A DNA stretch of 64,000 bases from Bolinopsis microptera (Eukaryota; Ctenophora; Tentaculata; Lobata; Bolinopsidae): assembly GCF_026151205.1 (NCBI RefSeq), contig NC_087084.1, forward strand, positions 12,799,453-12,863,452, given 5' to 3'. Positions 1-11,570 of the stretch are shown in pieces; position 1 is the stretch's first letter; each line of letters begins with the position of its first letter. A program made the translations under genes and the position numbers. A model generated the notes under the pieces. It was given only the letters and a program-made list of their open reading frames with translations. It did no database searches and was not told the DNA's origin.

Positions 1-107
1 AGTTTTTTGTTACATCAAATGGGCATTAATCGCCAGCCATAAAACTCATATTGCAGGAACTGAGGAATTTATTGATTAAATGTAGTGGCCGTAATTTCAT
101 AACTTTC
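1..107 (+). other. Spacer B remnant of the preceding unit
   Basis: This is the 3' part of an inter-gene spacer, from the conserved tract equivalent to AGCAATGTTGTTACAATC through the ATATTGCAGGAACTGAGG stretch and the AT-rich element upstream of 5S copy 1. The SL gene that should precede it is outside the window. Confidence 0.9.

Positions 108-221
108 GGATAATGGCCATACTCGGTTGAATACATCCATCTCGTTCGATCTGGGAAGTTAAGCATGCAGGCCGGGTTATTACTTGGATGGGTGACCGCT
201 GGGAATTACCGGTGCGTTTTC
108..221 (+). rRNA. 5S rRNA copy 1
   Basis: This gene encodes the 5S RNA of the large ribosomal subunit, transcribed by RNA polymerase III. In the copy consensus, GGATACGG at the 5' end pairs over 8 bp with CCGTATCC at the 3' end (helix I). 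CGGTTG pairs with CAACTG (helix II, one G.U) and CCCA with TGGG (helix III); GGCCGGG pairs with CCCGGTGCC around a bulge. Internal control elements are at about nt 48-60 (box A, AAGTTAAGCAAC), 67-73 (intermediate element, CCGGGTT) and 78-97 (box C, TTGGATGGGTGACCGCCTGG). A T4 run follows directly as polymerase III stop. This copy reads GGATAATGGCC at its 5' end and GGTGCGTTTTC at its 3' end. Confidence 0.95.

Positions 222-636
222 TTTAGCAAATGATTTGTTAATTTCCTCATTTTTTGAGAGGGTGACCTCCTTTTTGGGGTAACGATGCCCTAAAATTGGC
301 TCCCCCCATTTCATCTGATTGGCCGGCCAACCTGAGGAAGAGGTCGGAACAGTGTCAGAGCACTGTGATGTAGTGTGTGCAGCATCGAGCTGCATCGCCA
401 AACAGTACCATTACTATCCCTTTTAGGTTGGCTAATGGGAAAGCATTAGGGCAACTGAGATGTCAGGTGACCACTTTTGCGTTTAAATCATGCTACTTGT
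501 GACCTCACGTGTCTCATTACTTGCCGACTCTGGGCGGTTGCAGGAAATATTCTACCATGATCGAGCAAGGAAAGGGAAATGAGCTAGGTGACTATAAGTA
601 GGCTTGGGACACTCATTGGGCAGTTTTAATACTTTC
222..636 (+). other. Spacer A (5S to SL), first copy; no gene recognised
   Basis: About 410 bp between the 5S stop and the SL gene, present in every unit. In order, the consensus holds a T6-loop hairpin (GTGACCC/GGGTAAC), a C7 run, CCATT/AATGG, the palindrome GGCCGGCC, ACAGTG/CACTGT, TGCAGC/GCTGCA, TGGCT/AGCCA and TGGTCA/TGACCA. Then come about 150 bp without evident structure and the TATAAG motif before the SL gene. I find no tRNA A/B box pair, no U-snRNA signature and no ORF that survives from unit to unit. The foldbacks could belong to a third small RNA or to spacer DNA with another role. 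Confidence 0.7.

Positions 637-752
637 AACACTATATATAACAAATAATTTGACAGGTAAGATTAAGTTCCAATGTGTTAGCTGGTTTCTC
701 TCGGAGACCAGGACTTCACATCTTTTGGGAAGCCTTCCACAAGGGAAGGGCT
637..752 (+). ncRNA. Spliced leader RNA gene copy 1
   Basis: Likely SL RNA: it donates a short 5' exon to many mRNAs by trans-splicing and acts as an Sm-class snRNP. Consensus evidence, in order: a leader ending ATATAACAAATAATTTGAG; a 5' splice site GTAAG; a hairpin CTGGT-CTC-TCCG-GAG-ACCAG with one bulged T; a single-stranded Sm-like ATCTTTTGG; then an 8-bp hairpin AGCCTTCC-ACAA-GGAGGGCT. One hairpin before and one after the Sm site is the usual SL RNA build. The 5' end is uncertain: the leader may be about 22 to 43 nt. The gene is in the same orientation as 5S. 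In this copy the junction (665/666) reads TTTGACAG|GTAAG. The function is inferred from layout and 5S linkage, not from a match to a known leader. Confidence 0.78.

Positions 753-989
753 CTAATAAACGATGCAATAATAAAGATAACAGTGGCTCCGGTATTGTTA
801 TCCCGACCAGCCAGCTCCGTGAGTCAGTCCTCTTAGGGGTGGGCTTAAAATGGTTTCTGTGTTCCAAACAAAAAGTAAAGCCAGCAATGTTGTTACAATC
901 AAAGTGCTAATCGCCAGCCATTAAACTAATATTTGCAGGAACTGAGGAAATTAATTATTAATGTAGTGGCCGTAATTTCATAACTTTTA
753..989 (+). other. Spacer B (SL to next 5S), first copy
   Basis: About 220 bp in consensus. It holds a CAATAATAAAGATAAACAGAG tract (in part), a GAGCT/AGCTC foldback enclosing CGG/CCG, the 12-bp palindrome TTGTGATCACAA, an A5 run, and the AT-rich upstream element of the next 5S. 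No gene is recognised. Confidence 0.7.

Positions 990-1105
990 GGATACGGGCC
1001 ATACTCGGTTGATACACCCCCATCTCGTTCGATCTGGAAGTTAAGCAACTGCAGGCCGGGTTAGGACTTGGAGGGTGACTCGCTGGAATTCCCGGTGCCG
1101 TATCC
990..1105 (+). rRNA. 5S rRNA copy 2
   Basis: Both helix I strands are readable. The interior has lost bases in GAATACACC and GGATGGGTG. Confidence 0.94.

Positions 1106-1519
1106 TTTTGCAATTGATTGTTATTTCCTCATTTTTTTCGATGAGGGTGACCTTTTTGGGTAACGTGACCCTAAAATGGCCCCCCCATTTCATCTGAATG
1201 GCGGCCCAAACCTTGAGAAGAGGTCGGAAACTGTGTCAAGAGCACTGTGAGTAGTGTGTGCAGCTCATCGGCTGCATCTCCAACACGGTCCAAGTACATC
1301 CCTTTTAAGGTGGCTAATGGGGTAAGCCATTTTGGGCAACATGAGATGTCAGGGTGACCACTTTGGCGTTAAAATCATGCTTTTGTGACCTCACGTGTCT
1401 CATGTACTTGCCGCTTGTGAGGGTAGCAAGGAAATATTCTAAGATCCAGAGCAAGGAAGAGCTAGGTTGAAACATATAAGTAGGCCTGGGACCACTCAAA
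1501 TGGGCGTTTTAATACTATC

Positions 1520-1629
1520 TACATTCTATATAACATAATAATTTGAGGTAAGATTTAGTTTCCAATGTGTAATGGTTTTCTCGGAGACAGACTTAACCTA
1601 TCTTTTGGTAGCCTTCCACAAAGGAGGCT
1520..1629 (+). ncRNA. Spliced leader RNA gene copy 2
   Basis: The junction at 1547/1548 reads exactly TTTGAG|GTAAG. The Sm-like ATCTTTTGG is intact, and the 3' hairpin reads GGAGGCT. Confidence 0.78.

Positions 1630-1854
1630 CTAATTAACGATCAATAATAAAGATAACAGAGATCCCGGTATGGTATCCCGACAGCCAGATCAGAGTCATG
1701 TCTCTTAGCATGGTTTTGTGATCACAACCAAATATGTAGCCAGTCCAATGTTGTTACATTCAAAGTGCTAATCGCCAAGCATAAAAAACTCTAATCATTT
1801 GCAGGAAACTGAGGAATTAATTTTTAATTGTAGTGGCAGTAATTTATAACTTTC

Positions 1855-1971
1855 GGATACGGCAATCTCGGTTGAATACACCATCTCGTTCGATCTGGGT
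1901 AGTTAAGCAACTCGCAGGCCGGGTTAGTATTGGATGGGTTGACCGCATTGGGATTTCCCGGTGCCGTATCC
1855..1971 (+). rRNA. 5S rRNA copy 3
   Basis: Nearly full length. The GGCCATACTCGG stretch is shortened to GGCAATCTCGG; box C has an extra T. Confidence 0.95.

Positions 1972-2383
1972 TTTTGCAATTGATTTGTTAATTTCCTTCA
2001 TTTTTGAGTGGGTGACCTTTTTTGGGTAACGTGACCCCTAAAAAGAGCCCCCCCCATTTTCATCTGAATGGCGGCCAAAACCTGAGAGAGGTCGGAACAG
2101 TGTCAAGAGCACTGTGATGTAGTTGTGTGCTGCATCGAGCTGCCATCTCCAACACGTCCAATTACATCCCTTTTAAGGTGGCTTAATGGGAAAGCCATTA
2201 TGGCAACATGGGATGGTCAGGCGACAACTTTGGCTGTTTAATCATGCATCTTGGTCACTCACAGTGTCTCATTACTTGCGCTTGGAGGGTTAGCAAGGAA
2301 ATATTCTACACGATCCGAGAAGGAAGAGATAGTTTGACTTATACAGAGGCCTGGGACCACTCATGGGCAGTTTTATATCTTTC

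Positions 2384-2499
2384 AACCTTACTATATAACA
2401 AATAATTTGATAGGTAGATTAAGTTCCAATGGTGTAACTGGTTCTCTCCGGAGACCAGACTTCACCATCTCTTTGGTAAGCCTTCCACAAGGATGGGCT
2384..2499 (+). ncRNA. Spliced leader RNA gene copy 3
   Basis: The junction near 2413/2414 reads TTTGATAG|GTAGA. The hairpin TCTCCGGAGACCAG is complete; the Sm-like tract reads ATCTCTTTGG. Confidence 0.75.

Positions 2500-2724
2500 C
2501 CTAATAAACGATGCAATAATAAAGATAAACAGAGCTTCCGGTATTGTATCCGACAGCCTGCTCCGAGTAATGTACTCTTAGCATGGTTTTTGTGATCACT
2601 CACCCAAAAAGTAGCCAGCAATGTTGTTACAATCCAAAGTGCTAATCGCCAGCTTAAAAACTAATATTGGCAGGAATGAGGAATTAATTTTTACATGTAG
2701 GGGGTCCGTAATTTCATAACTTTC

Positions 2725-2843
2725 GGATACGGCTTATAGGTTGAATACCCCCATCTCGTTCGATCTGGGAAGTTAAGCAAGCTGCAGGCCGGGTTAGTAC
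2801 TTGGATTGGGTGACCGGCCTCGGAATATCCCGGTGCCGTATCC
2725..2843 (+). rRNA. 5S rRNA copy 4
   Basis: The 5' strand of helix II is damaged (ATACTCGG read as TTATAGG). The 3' half is good down to CCGTATCC. Confidence 0.94.

Positions 2844-3264
2844 TTTATGCTAAATGATTTGTTAATTTCTCATTTTATGACGGAGGGTGACACTTTTTTG
2901 GTATCGTGACCCCTAAAATGGCCCCCCCATTTCATTCTGAATGGCCGGACAAAAAACTGAGAAGAGGTCGTGAACAGTGTCAAGAGCACTGTGATGTAGT
3001 GTGTGCAGCATCGAGCGGCTTCTCCAAACACGTCCAAGTAAATCCTTTTAAGGTGGCTAATGAGGAAAGCCATTATGGCAACATGAGATGGTAGGTGGTC
3101 ACACTTTTGGCGGTTATAATCATGTTTTTGTGACCTCAAGTGTACTTATTACTTGACGCTATGGGAGGGTTGCAAGGAAATATTCTACAAGATCGAGCAG
3201 GAAAGAGCTAGGGTGGTCATTTAAGTAGGCCTGGGACCACTCATGGGCAGTTTTAATACATTTC

Positions 3265-3377
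3265 AACACTACTATATAACAAATATTTTGAGGTTAAAGA
3301 TTAAGTTTCCAACTGTGTAATGGTTCTCTCCGGAGACCTGTCTTCATTCTTTTGGTCCGCCTTCCACAAGGAGGGCT
3265..3377 (+). ncRNA. Spliced leader RNA gene copy 4
   Basis: The junction 3292/3293 reads TTTGAG|GTTAAAG. The Sm-like tract is TTCTTTTGG. Confidence 0.76.

Positions 3378-3608
3378 CTAATTAACGATGCAATAATAGA
3401 TATACAGAGCTCCCGGTAATGTATCCCGACAGCAAGCTCCGGGTCATGTCCTCCTTAGCACTATGGGTTTTGTGATCACAACCAAAAAGTTGCCAGCATG
3501 TTGTTACATTCAAAGTGCTAATCGCCATAGCCATAAAAACTTATATTTTGCAGGTAACTGAGGAATTTAATTATTAAATGTAGTGGCCGTTACTTTACAT
3601 AAACTTTC

Positions 3609-3727
3609 GGTTACAGGCCATACTCGGTTGAATTAACCCCATTCGTTCGATCTTGGGAAGTTAAGCACTGCAGGCCGGGATTCGTATCTTGGATGGGTGA
3701 CCGCCTGGGATTCCCGGTGCCGTATCC
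3609..3727 (+). rRNA. 5S rRNA copy 5
   Basis: The 5' end reads GGTTACAGGCC. Box C is perfect (GGATGGGTGACCGCCTGGGA). Confidence 0.95.

Positions 3728-4146
3728 TTTTGCAAATGTTTGTTTAATTTCCTCATTTTTTTGAGTGGGTGACCTTTTTTTGGGAAACGTGACCTAAAAT
3801 GGCCCCCCCCATTTTCATTGAATGGCCGGCCTAACCTGTGAAGTAGGGTCGGAACAGTGTCAAGAGCACTGTGATGTTGTGTAGTGCAGCATCGAGCTGC
3901 ATCCCAACAACGTCAATTACATCCTTTTTTTAAGGGGCTAATGGGAAAGCCATTTTGGGCAACATGAGATGGGTTGGTGACCACTTTGGCGTTAAATCAT
4001 GCTATCCTTGTGACCTCACGTGTCTCATTTATCTTCGCCGCTCTGGAGGGTAGCAAGGAATATTCTACAGATCCGAGCAAGGGAAAGAGCTAAGGTTGAC
4101 CATATAAGTAGGCCTGGGATCCACTCAATGGGCAGTTGTTACTTTC

Positions 4147-4254
4147 ATCACTACTATATAACAAATAAATTGCAGTAAGATTAAGTTCCATGTGTAATGT
4201 CATCTCCGGTGACCAGACTTCTCATCTTTGGTAAGCCTTCCACAAGGTGGGATT
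4147..4254 (+). ncRNA. Spliced leader RNA gene copy 5
   Basis: The junction near 4174/4175 reads TTGCAG|TAAG, one G short. The 3' hairpin arm is degraded to GGTGGGAT. Confidence 0.7.

Positions 4255-4475
4255 TATAAATCGATGCATAATAAAGATAACAGAAAGCTTCCGGTATTGT
4301 ATCCCGACTGCCCGCTCCGGAGTCATGTCTTTAGCATGGTTTTGTGATCACAACTAAAAAGTAAGCCAGCTAATGGTTGTTACAATCAAAGTGCTAATCG
4401 CCAGCCATAAAACTAATATTTGCAGGTACTGAGGATATTAATTATTAATTGTAGGGCCGTAATTTCATTACTTTC

Positions 4476-4590
4476 GGCATACGGCCTACTCGGTTGATAC
4501 ACCCCATCGCGTTCGATCTGGAAGTTAAGCAACTGCAGCCGGGTTAGTACTTGGAAGGGTGACCGCCTGGGAATTCCCGGTGCCGTATCC
4476..4590 (+). rRNA. 5S rRNA copy 6
   Basis: The 3' half is exact down to GTGCCGTATCC. An extra ACACC separates it from the T-run. 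Confidence 0.95.

Positions 4591-5012
4591 ACACCTTTTG
4601 CATATATGATTTGTTAATTTCCTCATTTTTTGAGAGGGTGACCTTTTTTGGGTAACGTGACCCTAAAATGGCCCCCCAATTGTCTTCTGAATGGCCCGGC
4701 CTAACCTGAGAGAGGTTCGGAAACAGTGTCTAAGTGCACTGGGATTTAGTGTCGCTGGCACATCGAGCTGCATCTCCATACACGTCCAATTACATCCCTT
4801 TTAAGGTGGCTTAATGGGAAAGCCATTATGGGCACATGAGATGGGTCAGGTGACCACTTTGGGCGTTTAATATGCTATCTTGTGACCTCACGTGTCTCTC
4901 TTTACTTGCCGCTATGGAGGGTAGCAAGAAATTTCTACAGATCGAAGAAGGGAATGAGCTAGGTGACATATAAGTAGGCTGGTACCACTCAATGGCAAGT
5001 TTTAATACTTTC

Positions 5013-5127
5013 AACACTACTATATAACATAAATAATTTGAGGTAAGATAACGTTCCAATGTGTAATAATGGTTCTCTCGGAGGACCTGACTTTCACATT
5101 TTTGGTAAGCCTTCCACAAGGAGGGCT
5013..5127 (+). ncRNA. Spliced leader RNA gene copy 6
   Basis: An exact CAACACTACTATATAACA leader start is visible here. 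The junction 5042/5043 is TTTGAG|GTAAG; the 3' hairpin is exact. Confidence 0.8.

Positions 5128-5359
5128 TAATAAACGATGCGATATTAAAAGATAAACAGAGCTCCGGTATTGTATCCCGACAGCCAGCTCCGATCATGTC
5201 CTCTTAGCATCGGTTTTTGTTGATATCCATACAACCAATAAGTTGCCAGCAATGTTGTTACAATCAAAGTGCTATATCGCCCGACATAAAACTTAATATT
5301 TGCAGGTAACTGGAGTGATATTAATTTTTAAATGTAGTGGCCGTTATTTCATATCTTTC

Positions 5360-5477
5360 GGAGACGGCCATACTCGGTTGAAACCCCATCTCGTTCGATC
5401 TGGAAGTTAAGCAACTGGCAGGCCGGGTTGTAATTGGTATGGGAGACCGCCTGGGAATTCCCTCAGGTGCCGTATCC
5360..5477 (+). rRNA. 5S rRNA copy 7
   Basis: The 5' end is GGAGACGGCC. GGAATTCCC is followed by an inserted TCA before GGTGCCGTATCC. Confidence 0.94.

Positions 5478-5892
5478 TTTAGCAAATGATTTGTTAATTT
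5501 TCCTCATTTTTGAGAGGGTGACCCTTTTTTGGGTAACGTGACCCCTAAAATGGCCCCCCCATTTCATCCGGAATGGCCGGTCCAAAAACTGAGAAGAGGT
5601 TAGGAAAACATTGTCAAGAGCACTGTGATGTGAGGTGCAGCTTCGAGCTGCATCTCCAACACGTACAATTACATCCCTTTTAAGGTGGCTAATGGGAAAG
5701 CCATTATGGGCAACATGAAGTTGTCAGGTGACCACTTTGCGTTTAAATCATCTATCTTGTGACCTCACGTGTCTCATTTACTTGCGCTCTGGAGGGTTGC
5801 AAGGAAAATATTCCTACAGTCCGGAGCAATGGAAGAGCTAGGTTGACATAGAAGTAGGCTGGGTCCACTCAATGGGCAGTTTGAATACTTTC

Positions 5893-6002
5893 AACATACT
5901 TTTTAACAAATAATTTGAGGTAGATAAAGTTCCAATGTGTAATGGTTCTCTCCGGAGACCAAGACTTCACATCTTTTGGTATAAGCCTTCCACAAGAGGG
6001 CT
5893..6002 (+). ncRNA. Spliced leader RNA gene copy 7
   Basis: The junction 5919/5920 reads TTTGAG|GTAGA. The hairpin and ATCTTTTGG are exact; two extra bases (TA) lie before the 3' hairpin. 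Confidence 0.77.

Positions 6003-6223
6003 CTAAATAACGATGCAATAAATAAAGTAAACAGAGCTCCCGGTTTCGTATCCCGACGCCAGACTCCGAGTCATGCCTTCTAATGAATGTTTGTGATCAC
6101 AACACTAAAAAGTAGCCAGCATGTTGTTACAATCAAAGTGCTAATCGCCCAACCATAAAACTAATATTTGCAGGAACGAGGAATTAATTATTAATGTTGT
6201 GGCGTATTTTCATTTAAACTTTC

Positions 6224-6346
6224 GGTTACGGCCATTACTCGGTTGATACAACCCCATCTCGTTCGATCTGGGAAGTTATAGCATCTGCAGGCCCCGGGTA
6301 GTACTGGATGGGTGAACCGCCTGGGGAATTCCCGAGTGCCGTATCC
6224..6346 (+). rRNA. 5S rRNA copy 8
   Basis: All parts are readable with scattered single-base extras (GCCCCGGG for GCCGGG, GTGAACCGCC). Confidence 0.94.

Positions 6347-6759
6347 TTTTGCATTGATTTGTTAATTTCCTCATTTTTTGAAGATGGGTGACCTTTTTTG
6401 GGTAACGTGACCCTAAAATGGCCCCCCCATTTAATCTGATTGGCCGGCCAACTGTGAAGAGGTAGAACAGAGTCAAGAGCACTGTGATGTAGTGTGTGCA
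6501 GCTTCGAGCTGCCATCTCCAACTACGCTCAATTACTTCCCTTTTATGGTGGCTAATGGGAAAGCCATTTATGGGCAACATGAGATGGTCAGCGTGACCAC
6601 TTGGGCGTTAATCATGCTATCTTGTGACCTCCCGTTGTCTCATTAATTGCCGCTCTGGAGGGTAGCAAGGAAATATCATTCTACGATCGCCGAGCAAGGA
6701 AAGAGCTAGGTTGACATATAAGTAGGCTGGGACACTCAATGGGCAGTTTTATTTCTTTC

Positions 6760-6870
6760 AACACTATATATAACAAATAATTTGAGGTAGATTAAGTTCC
6801 ATTGGGTGTAACTGGTTCTCTCGGAGTCCAGACTTCACATCTTTTGGTATGCCTACCCACAAGGAGGGCT
6760..6870 (+). ncRNA. Spliced leader RNA gene copy 8
   Basis: The junction 6786/6787 reads TTTGAG|GTAGA. ATCTTTTGG is exact; the 3' hairpin arm is ACAAGGAGGGCT. Confidence 0.77.

Positions 6871-7102
6871 TATTAAACGATGCAATAATAGATGATAAAC
6901 AGAGCTCCGGTATTGGTATCCCGACTGCCAGCTCCGAGTCATGGGTCCTCTTAGCATGGTTTTGTGATTCACAACCAAAAAGTAGGCCAGCAATGATGTA
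7001 TACAATTCAAAGTGCTAATCGCAAAGCCATATAAAATCTAATATTTGCAGGAACTGAGGAATTTATTTTTTTAATTGTAGTGGCCGTAATTCTTAAACTT
7101 TC

Positions 7103-7218
7103 GGATTCGGCCATACTCGGTGGAATAACCCCATCTCGTTCGATCTTGGGAAGTTTGTGCAATGAGGCGGGTTAGTACTTGGATGGGTGACGCCTGGGGA
7201 TTTCCCGGTGCCGTATCC
7103..7218 (+). rRNA. 5S rRNA copy 9
   Basis: Box A is damaged (AAGTTTGTGCAATGAGGCGG). The 3' end CGGTGCCGTATCC is exact. Confidence 0.93.

Positions 7219-7643
7219 TTTTGCAATTGATTTGTTAATTTCCTCATTTTTTGAGAGGGTGACCTCTTTTTGTTGGGTAACGTGACCCCTAAAATGGCCC
7301 CCCTTTTCATTGAATGGCCGGCAAACTCGAGAAGAGGTTTCGGAACAGTGTTCGTGTGCAATGTGATGTAGTGTGTGCAGCATCGAGCTGCATCTCCAAC
7401 ACGGCCATAGACATCCCTTTGATAGTGGCTAAATGGGAAAGCCTTTATGGGCAACATGAGATGGTAGGTGACCACTTGGGCGTTAATTCATGCTATCTTG
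7501 TGACCTCACGTGTCTCATTACTTGCGCTTCTGGAGGGTTAGCAAGAAATATTCTACAGTATCCGAGCAAGGTAAAGAGCTAGGTTGACATATATAAGTAG
7601 CCTCGGGTCTTGGGCAACTCAATGGGCAGGTTTTAATACTTTC

Positions 7644-7748
7644 AACATATATATACAATTAATTTGAGGTAAGATTAAGTTCCAATGTGTAACTGGTTCT
7701 CTCGGAGACCAGACTTCCTTCTTTTGGTAAGCCTTCTCAAGGAGGGCT
7644..7748 (+). ncRNA. Spliced leader RNA gene copy 9
   Basis: The junction 7668/7669 is TTTGAG|GTAAG. The Sm-like tract reads TTCTTTTGG. Confidence 0.77.

Positions 7749-7969
7749 CTAATAAACGATGCAATAATAAAGAATAAACATGTGCTCCGGTATTGTATCC
7801 CGACAGCCAGCTCCGAGTCATGTCCTCTTAGCATGGTTTAGTGATCACAACCAAAATTAGCCAGCTTGTTGTTACTATCCAAAGTGCTAATCGCCAGCCA
7901 TAAACACTAATATTTGCAGGGAACTGAGGAATTTATTATTAAAGGTAGGTGGCGTAATTTCATACTTTC

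Positions 7970-8084
7970 GGATACGGCCATACTCGGTTGAATACACCCC
8001 ATCTCGTTCGATCTGGGAAGGTAGCAACTGCAGGCCGGGTTAGACTTTGATGGGGATACCGGCCTGGAATTCCGTGCCGTATCC
7970..8084 (+). rRNA. 5S rRNA copy 10
   Basis: The 5' half is exact to GATCTGGGAAG. Box C is damaged (TTGATGGGGATACCGGCC). Confidence 0.93.

Positions 8085-8509
8085 TTTTGCAACATGATTT
8101 GTTAATTTCCTCATTTTTGGAGAGGGTGACCCTCTTTTTGCGGTAACGTGGGTCCCCCTTATAAATGGCCCCCCCCATTTCATCTGAATGCGGCCAAACC
8201 TGAGAAGAGGTCGGAACAGTGTCAAGAGCACTGTGATGTTGGTGTGTGCAGGCATCGAGCTGCATCTCCAACACGGTCAATTACATCCCTTTTAAGGTGG
8301 CCTATGGAGGCCATTCAAGGGCAACATTGAGATGGTCAGGTGACACTCTTTGGCGTTTTTAAATCATGCTTATCTTGTGACCTCACGTGTCTCATTACTT
8401 GACGCTCGGAGGGTAGCAAGTAATATTCTACAGATCCGAGCATGGAAAAGAGCTTGGTTGACATATAAGTAGGCCTGGGACCACTCACATGGCAGTTTTA
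8501 ATACTTTTC

Positions 8510-8621
8510 AACATACTTATAACATATAATTTGAACGTAAGTATTAAGTTCCAATGTTGTAAATGGTTCTCTCGGTGACCAGACTTCCACATCTATTGGT
8601 AAGCCTTCCACAGGAGGGCCT
8510..8621 (+). ncRNA. Spliced leader RNA gene copy 10
   Basis: The junction near 8536/8537 reads TTTGAAC|GTAAG. The Sm-like tract is ATCTATTGG. Confidence 0.74.

Positions 8622-8839
8622 AATTAAACGATGCAATAATAAAGATAAACAGAGGCTCCCGGTTTTGTATCCCACAGCTTCTCCGAGTCTTGTCCTCTTA
8701 GCCATGGTTATGTGATACACAACCTAAAAAGTAGCAGCATGTTGTTTTCAATCAAGTGCTAATCGACAGCCATAAAACTTATATTTGCAGGAACTGAGGA
8801 ATTATTATTAAATGTAGTGGCCGTAATTTCTTAACTTTC

Positions 8840-8957
8840 GGATTCGGCCATACTCGGGTTGTCTACACCCCATCTCGTTCGATCTGGGAAGTTAAGCACT
8901 GCAGCCGGGTTAGTACTTGGTATGGGTGACCGCCTGGGAATTCCCGGTGCCGTATCC
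8840..8957 (+). rRNA. 5S rRNA copy 11
   Basis: Close to consensus; the 5' end is GGATTCGGCC. Confidence 0.95.

Positions 8958-9365
8958 TTTTGCAAATGATTGTTAAATTCCTCATTTTTGAGAGGGTGAC
9001 CCTTTTGGGTTAACTGGGAACCTAAAATGGCTCCCCCCATTTCATTTGAATGGACGGCCAAACCTGAGTAAGAGGTCGGGAACAGTGGCCAGTTGCACTT
9101 TGATGTAGTGTGTGCAGCATTGAGCTGCATCTCCAACACGTCCATTTACCATACCCTTTTAAGGTGCAATGGGAAAAGCCATTATGGGCAACATGTGATG
9201 GTCAGGTGGTCACCACTTTGGCGTGAAATCATGCTATTTGTGACTACGTGTCTCATTACTGCCGCTCTGGAGGGTAGCAAGGAATTTCTACAGTTCCGAG
9301 CATGGAAAGAGCTAGGTTGACATATAGTAGCCTGGGACCACTCATTGGGCAGTTTTAATACTTTC

Positions 9366-9479
9366 AAACACTACTATTTAACAAATAATTTGAGGGTAAG
9401 ATTAAGTTCCAATGTGTAACTGGTTCTCTCGGAGACCAGACTTCACATCTTCTGGTAAGCCTTCCACAAGGAGGTGCCT
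9366..9479 (+). ncRNA. Spliced leader RNA gene copy 11
   Basis: The junction 9395/9396 reads TTTGAGG|GTAAG, one extra G. Sm-like ATCTTCTGG. Confidence 0.76.

Positions 9480-9701
9480 AATAAACGAGTGCAATATAAA
9501 GATAAACAGAGCTCCCGGTATTGTATCCCGACAGCCAGCTCCGAGTCATGTCCTCTTAGCTTGGTTTTGTGATCACAAACTCAAAAAGTAGCCAGCAATG
9601 TTGTTACAATCAAGAGCTAATCGCCAGCCTTTAAAACTAATATTAGCAGGCAACATGTGGAATTAACTTATTAATGTAGTGGCCGTAAGTTCATAACTGT
9701 C

Positions 9702-9820
9702 GATTACGGCCATACTCGGTTGAATACACCCCATCTCGTTCGATTGGGAAGTTATGCAAAATGCAGGCCGGGTTTAGTACTTTGGATGGGTGACCGCTGG
9801 GATTTCCCGGTGCCGTTTCC
9702..9820 (+). rRNA. 5S rRNA copy 12
   Basis: The 5' end has lost one G (CGATTACGGCC). The 3' end reads TGCCGTTTCC. Confidence 0.94.

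Positions 9821-10240
9821 TTTGCTATGATTTGTTAATTTCCTCTTTTTTGAGAGGGTGACCCTTTTTTGTGGTAACGTGACCCCTAAATTGGCCCCCC
9901 CATTTCATTATCTGAATGGCCGGCCCAACCTGAGAAGAGGTTTCGGAACAGTGTCAAAAGAGCACTGTGATGTAGTGTTGTGCAGCAATCGAGCTGCATC
10001 TCAACCCGTCCAATTACATTCCCTTTTAAGGTGGCTAATGGAAAGCCATTATGGGCAACATGAAGATGGTCAGGTGACCACTTTGGCGTAAATCATGCTA
10101 TCTTGTGACTCACGTGCTCATTACTTGCCGCTTGGAGGGTAGCAAGGAATTATTCTTCAGAATCGAGCAAGGTATGAGCTTAGGGTGACATATAAGTAGG
10201 GCCTCGGGACCCACTCAATGGGCAGTCTTTTAATACTTTC

Positions 10241-10356
10241 AACCACTACTTTAACACAATAATTTTTGAGGTATGATTAAGTTCCAATGTGTACCACTGG
10301 TTCTCTCGGAGACCAAAGAACTTCTCATCTTTTTGTAAAGCTTCCACAGGAGGGCT
10241..10356 (+). ncRNA. Spliced leader RNA gene copy 12
   Basis: The junction 10270/10271 reads TTTGAG|GTATG. 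The Sm-like tract is ATCTTTTTG; the 3' hairpin is AGCTTCC/AGGAGGGCT. Confidence 0.76.

Positions 10357-10582
10357 CTAATAAACGATGCAATAATAAAGATAAACAGAGACTCCGGTCC
10401 TTGTATCCCGACAAGCCAGCTCCGAGTCATGTCCTCCTTAGCATGGTTTTGTGATCACAACCAAAAAGTAGCCAGCAATGTTGTTGATAATCAAGAAGTG
10501 ATAATCGCCAGCCATAAAACGTATATTTGCAGGAAATGTGGAATAATTATTAAATTGTAGTGGCCGTAATTTCATAACTTTC

Positions 10583-10707
10583 GGATACGGCACAATATAC
10601 TCGGTTGAATACACCCCATCTCGTTACGATTGGCGGATGTTAAGCAACTGCAGGCCGGGTTGTACTTGGATGGAGTTGACCGCCTTGGGAATTCCGGTGC
10701 CGTATCC
10583..10707 (+). rRNA. 5S rRNA copy 13
   Basis: GGATACGG is followed by an extra CACAATAT tract. GATCTGGG is degraded to GATTGGCGG. Confidence 0.93.

Positions 10708-11122
10708 TTTTGCAAATGATTTGTTAATTTCCTCATTTTTTTGAGAGGGTGACCCTTTTTTGGGTAACCGTGACCCTAAAATGGCCCCCCATTTTCATCT
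10801 GAATGGCAGGCCAACCTTGAGAGAAGGATCGGAACAGTGTCAAGAGAGGAATGTGATGTAGTGTGTGCAGCCACGGCTGCTCATCTCCAAACGTCCCCAA
10901 TTACATCCCTTTTAGGTGGCTAATGGGAAAGCCATTATGGGCAACTGAGATGGTCAGGTGACCACTTTGGCGTTAAATCTGCTATCTTGTGACCTCTCGT
11001 GTCTCATTACTTGCCGCTCTGGAGGGTAGCCATAGGATATATTCTACTGATCCGAGCAAGGAAAGAGCTAGGTTGACATATATTATGAGGCCTGGACCAC
11101 TCATGGCAGTTTGAATACTTTC

Positions 11123-11232
11123 AACACTATTATAACAAATAAATTGAGGGGGAAGATTAAGTTCCAATGTGTAACTGGTTCTCTCCGGAGACCAGACTTC
11201 ACACTTTTGGTAAGCCTTCCACAGGGAGGGCT
11123..11232 (+). ncRNA. Spliced leader RNA gene copy 13
   Basis: The junction near 11148 reads TTGAG|GGGGAAG, so the GT donor is not seen. The hairpin and 3' hairpin are good. Confidence 0.7.

Positions 11233-11449
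11233 CTAATAAACGATGCAATATAAGATAAACAGAGTCCCGTGTATTGTATCCAGACACCAGCTCCGAAGTC
11301 ATGTCCTCTTAGCCGGGTTTTTGGTGATCACAACCAAAAAGTAGCCAGCATGTTGTTACAATCTAAGTGGCTATTCGCAGCCATTAAACTATATTTGCGG
11401 AAACTGAGGAATTAAGTATTTATATGTAGTGGCGTAATTTCAAACTTTC

Positions 11450-11570
11450 GGTTACGGCCGTACTCGGTTGAATACACCCCATCTCGTTCGATCTGGGAAG
11501 TTAAGCAAACTGCGCCGGAGTTAGTACTTGGATGGGTGACCGCCTTGGGAATTCCCTGGTGCCGTTCTCC
11450..11570 (+). rRNA. 5S rRNA copy 14
   Basis: The 5' half is nearly exact. GCAGGCCGGG is shortened to GCGCCGGA. Confidence 0.94.

Noticed and set aside
659..910. Plus-strand open frames across the SL RNA and spacer B
   Set aside because: They cover a gene with clear structural-RNA features, and their reading frame is not kept between units.
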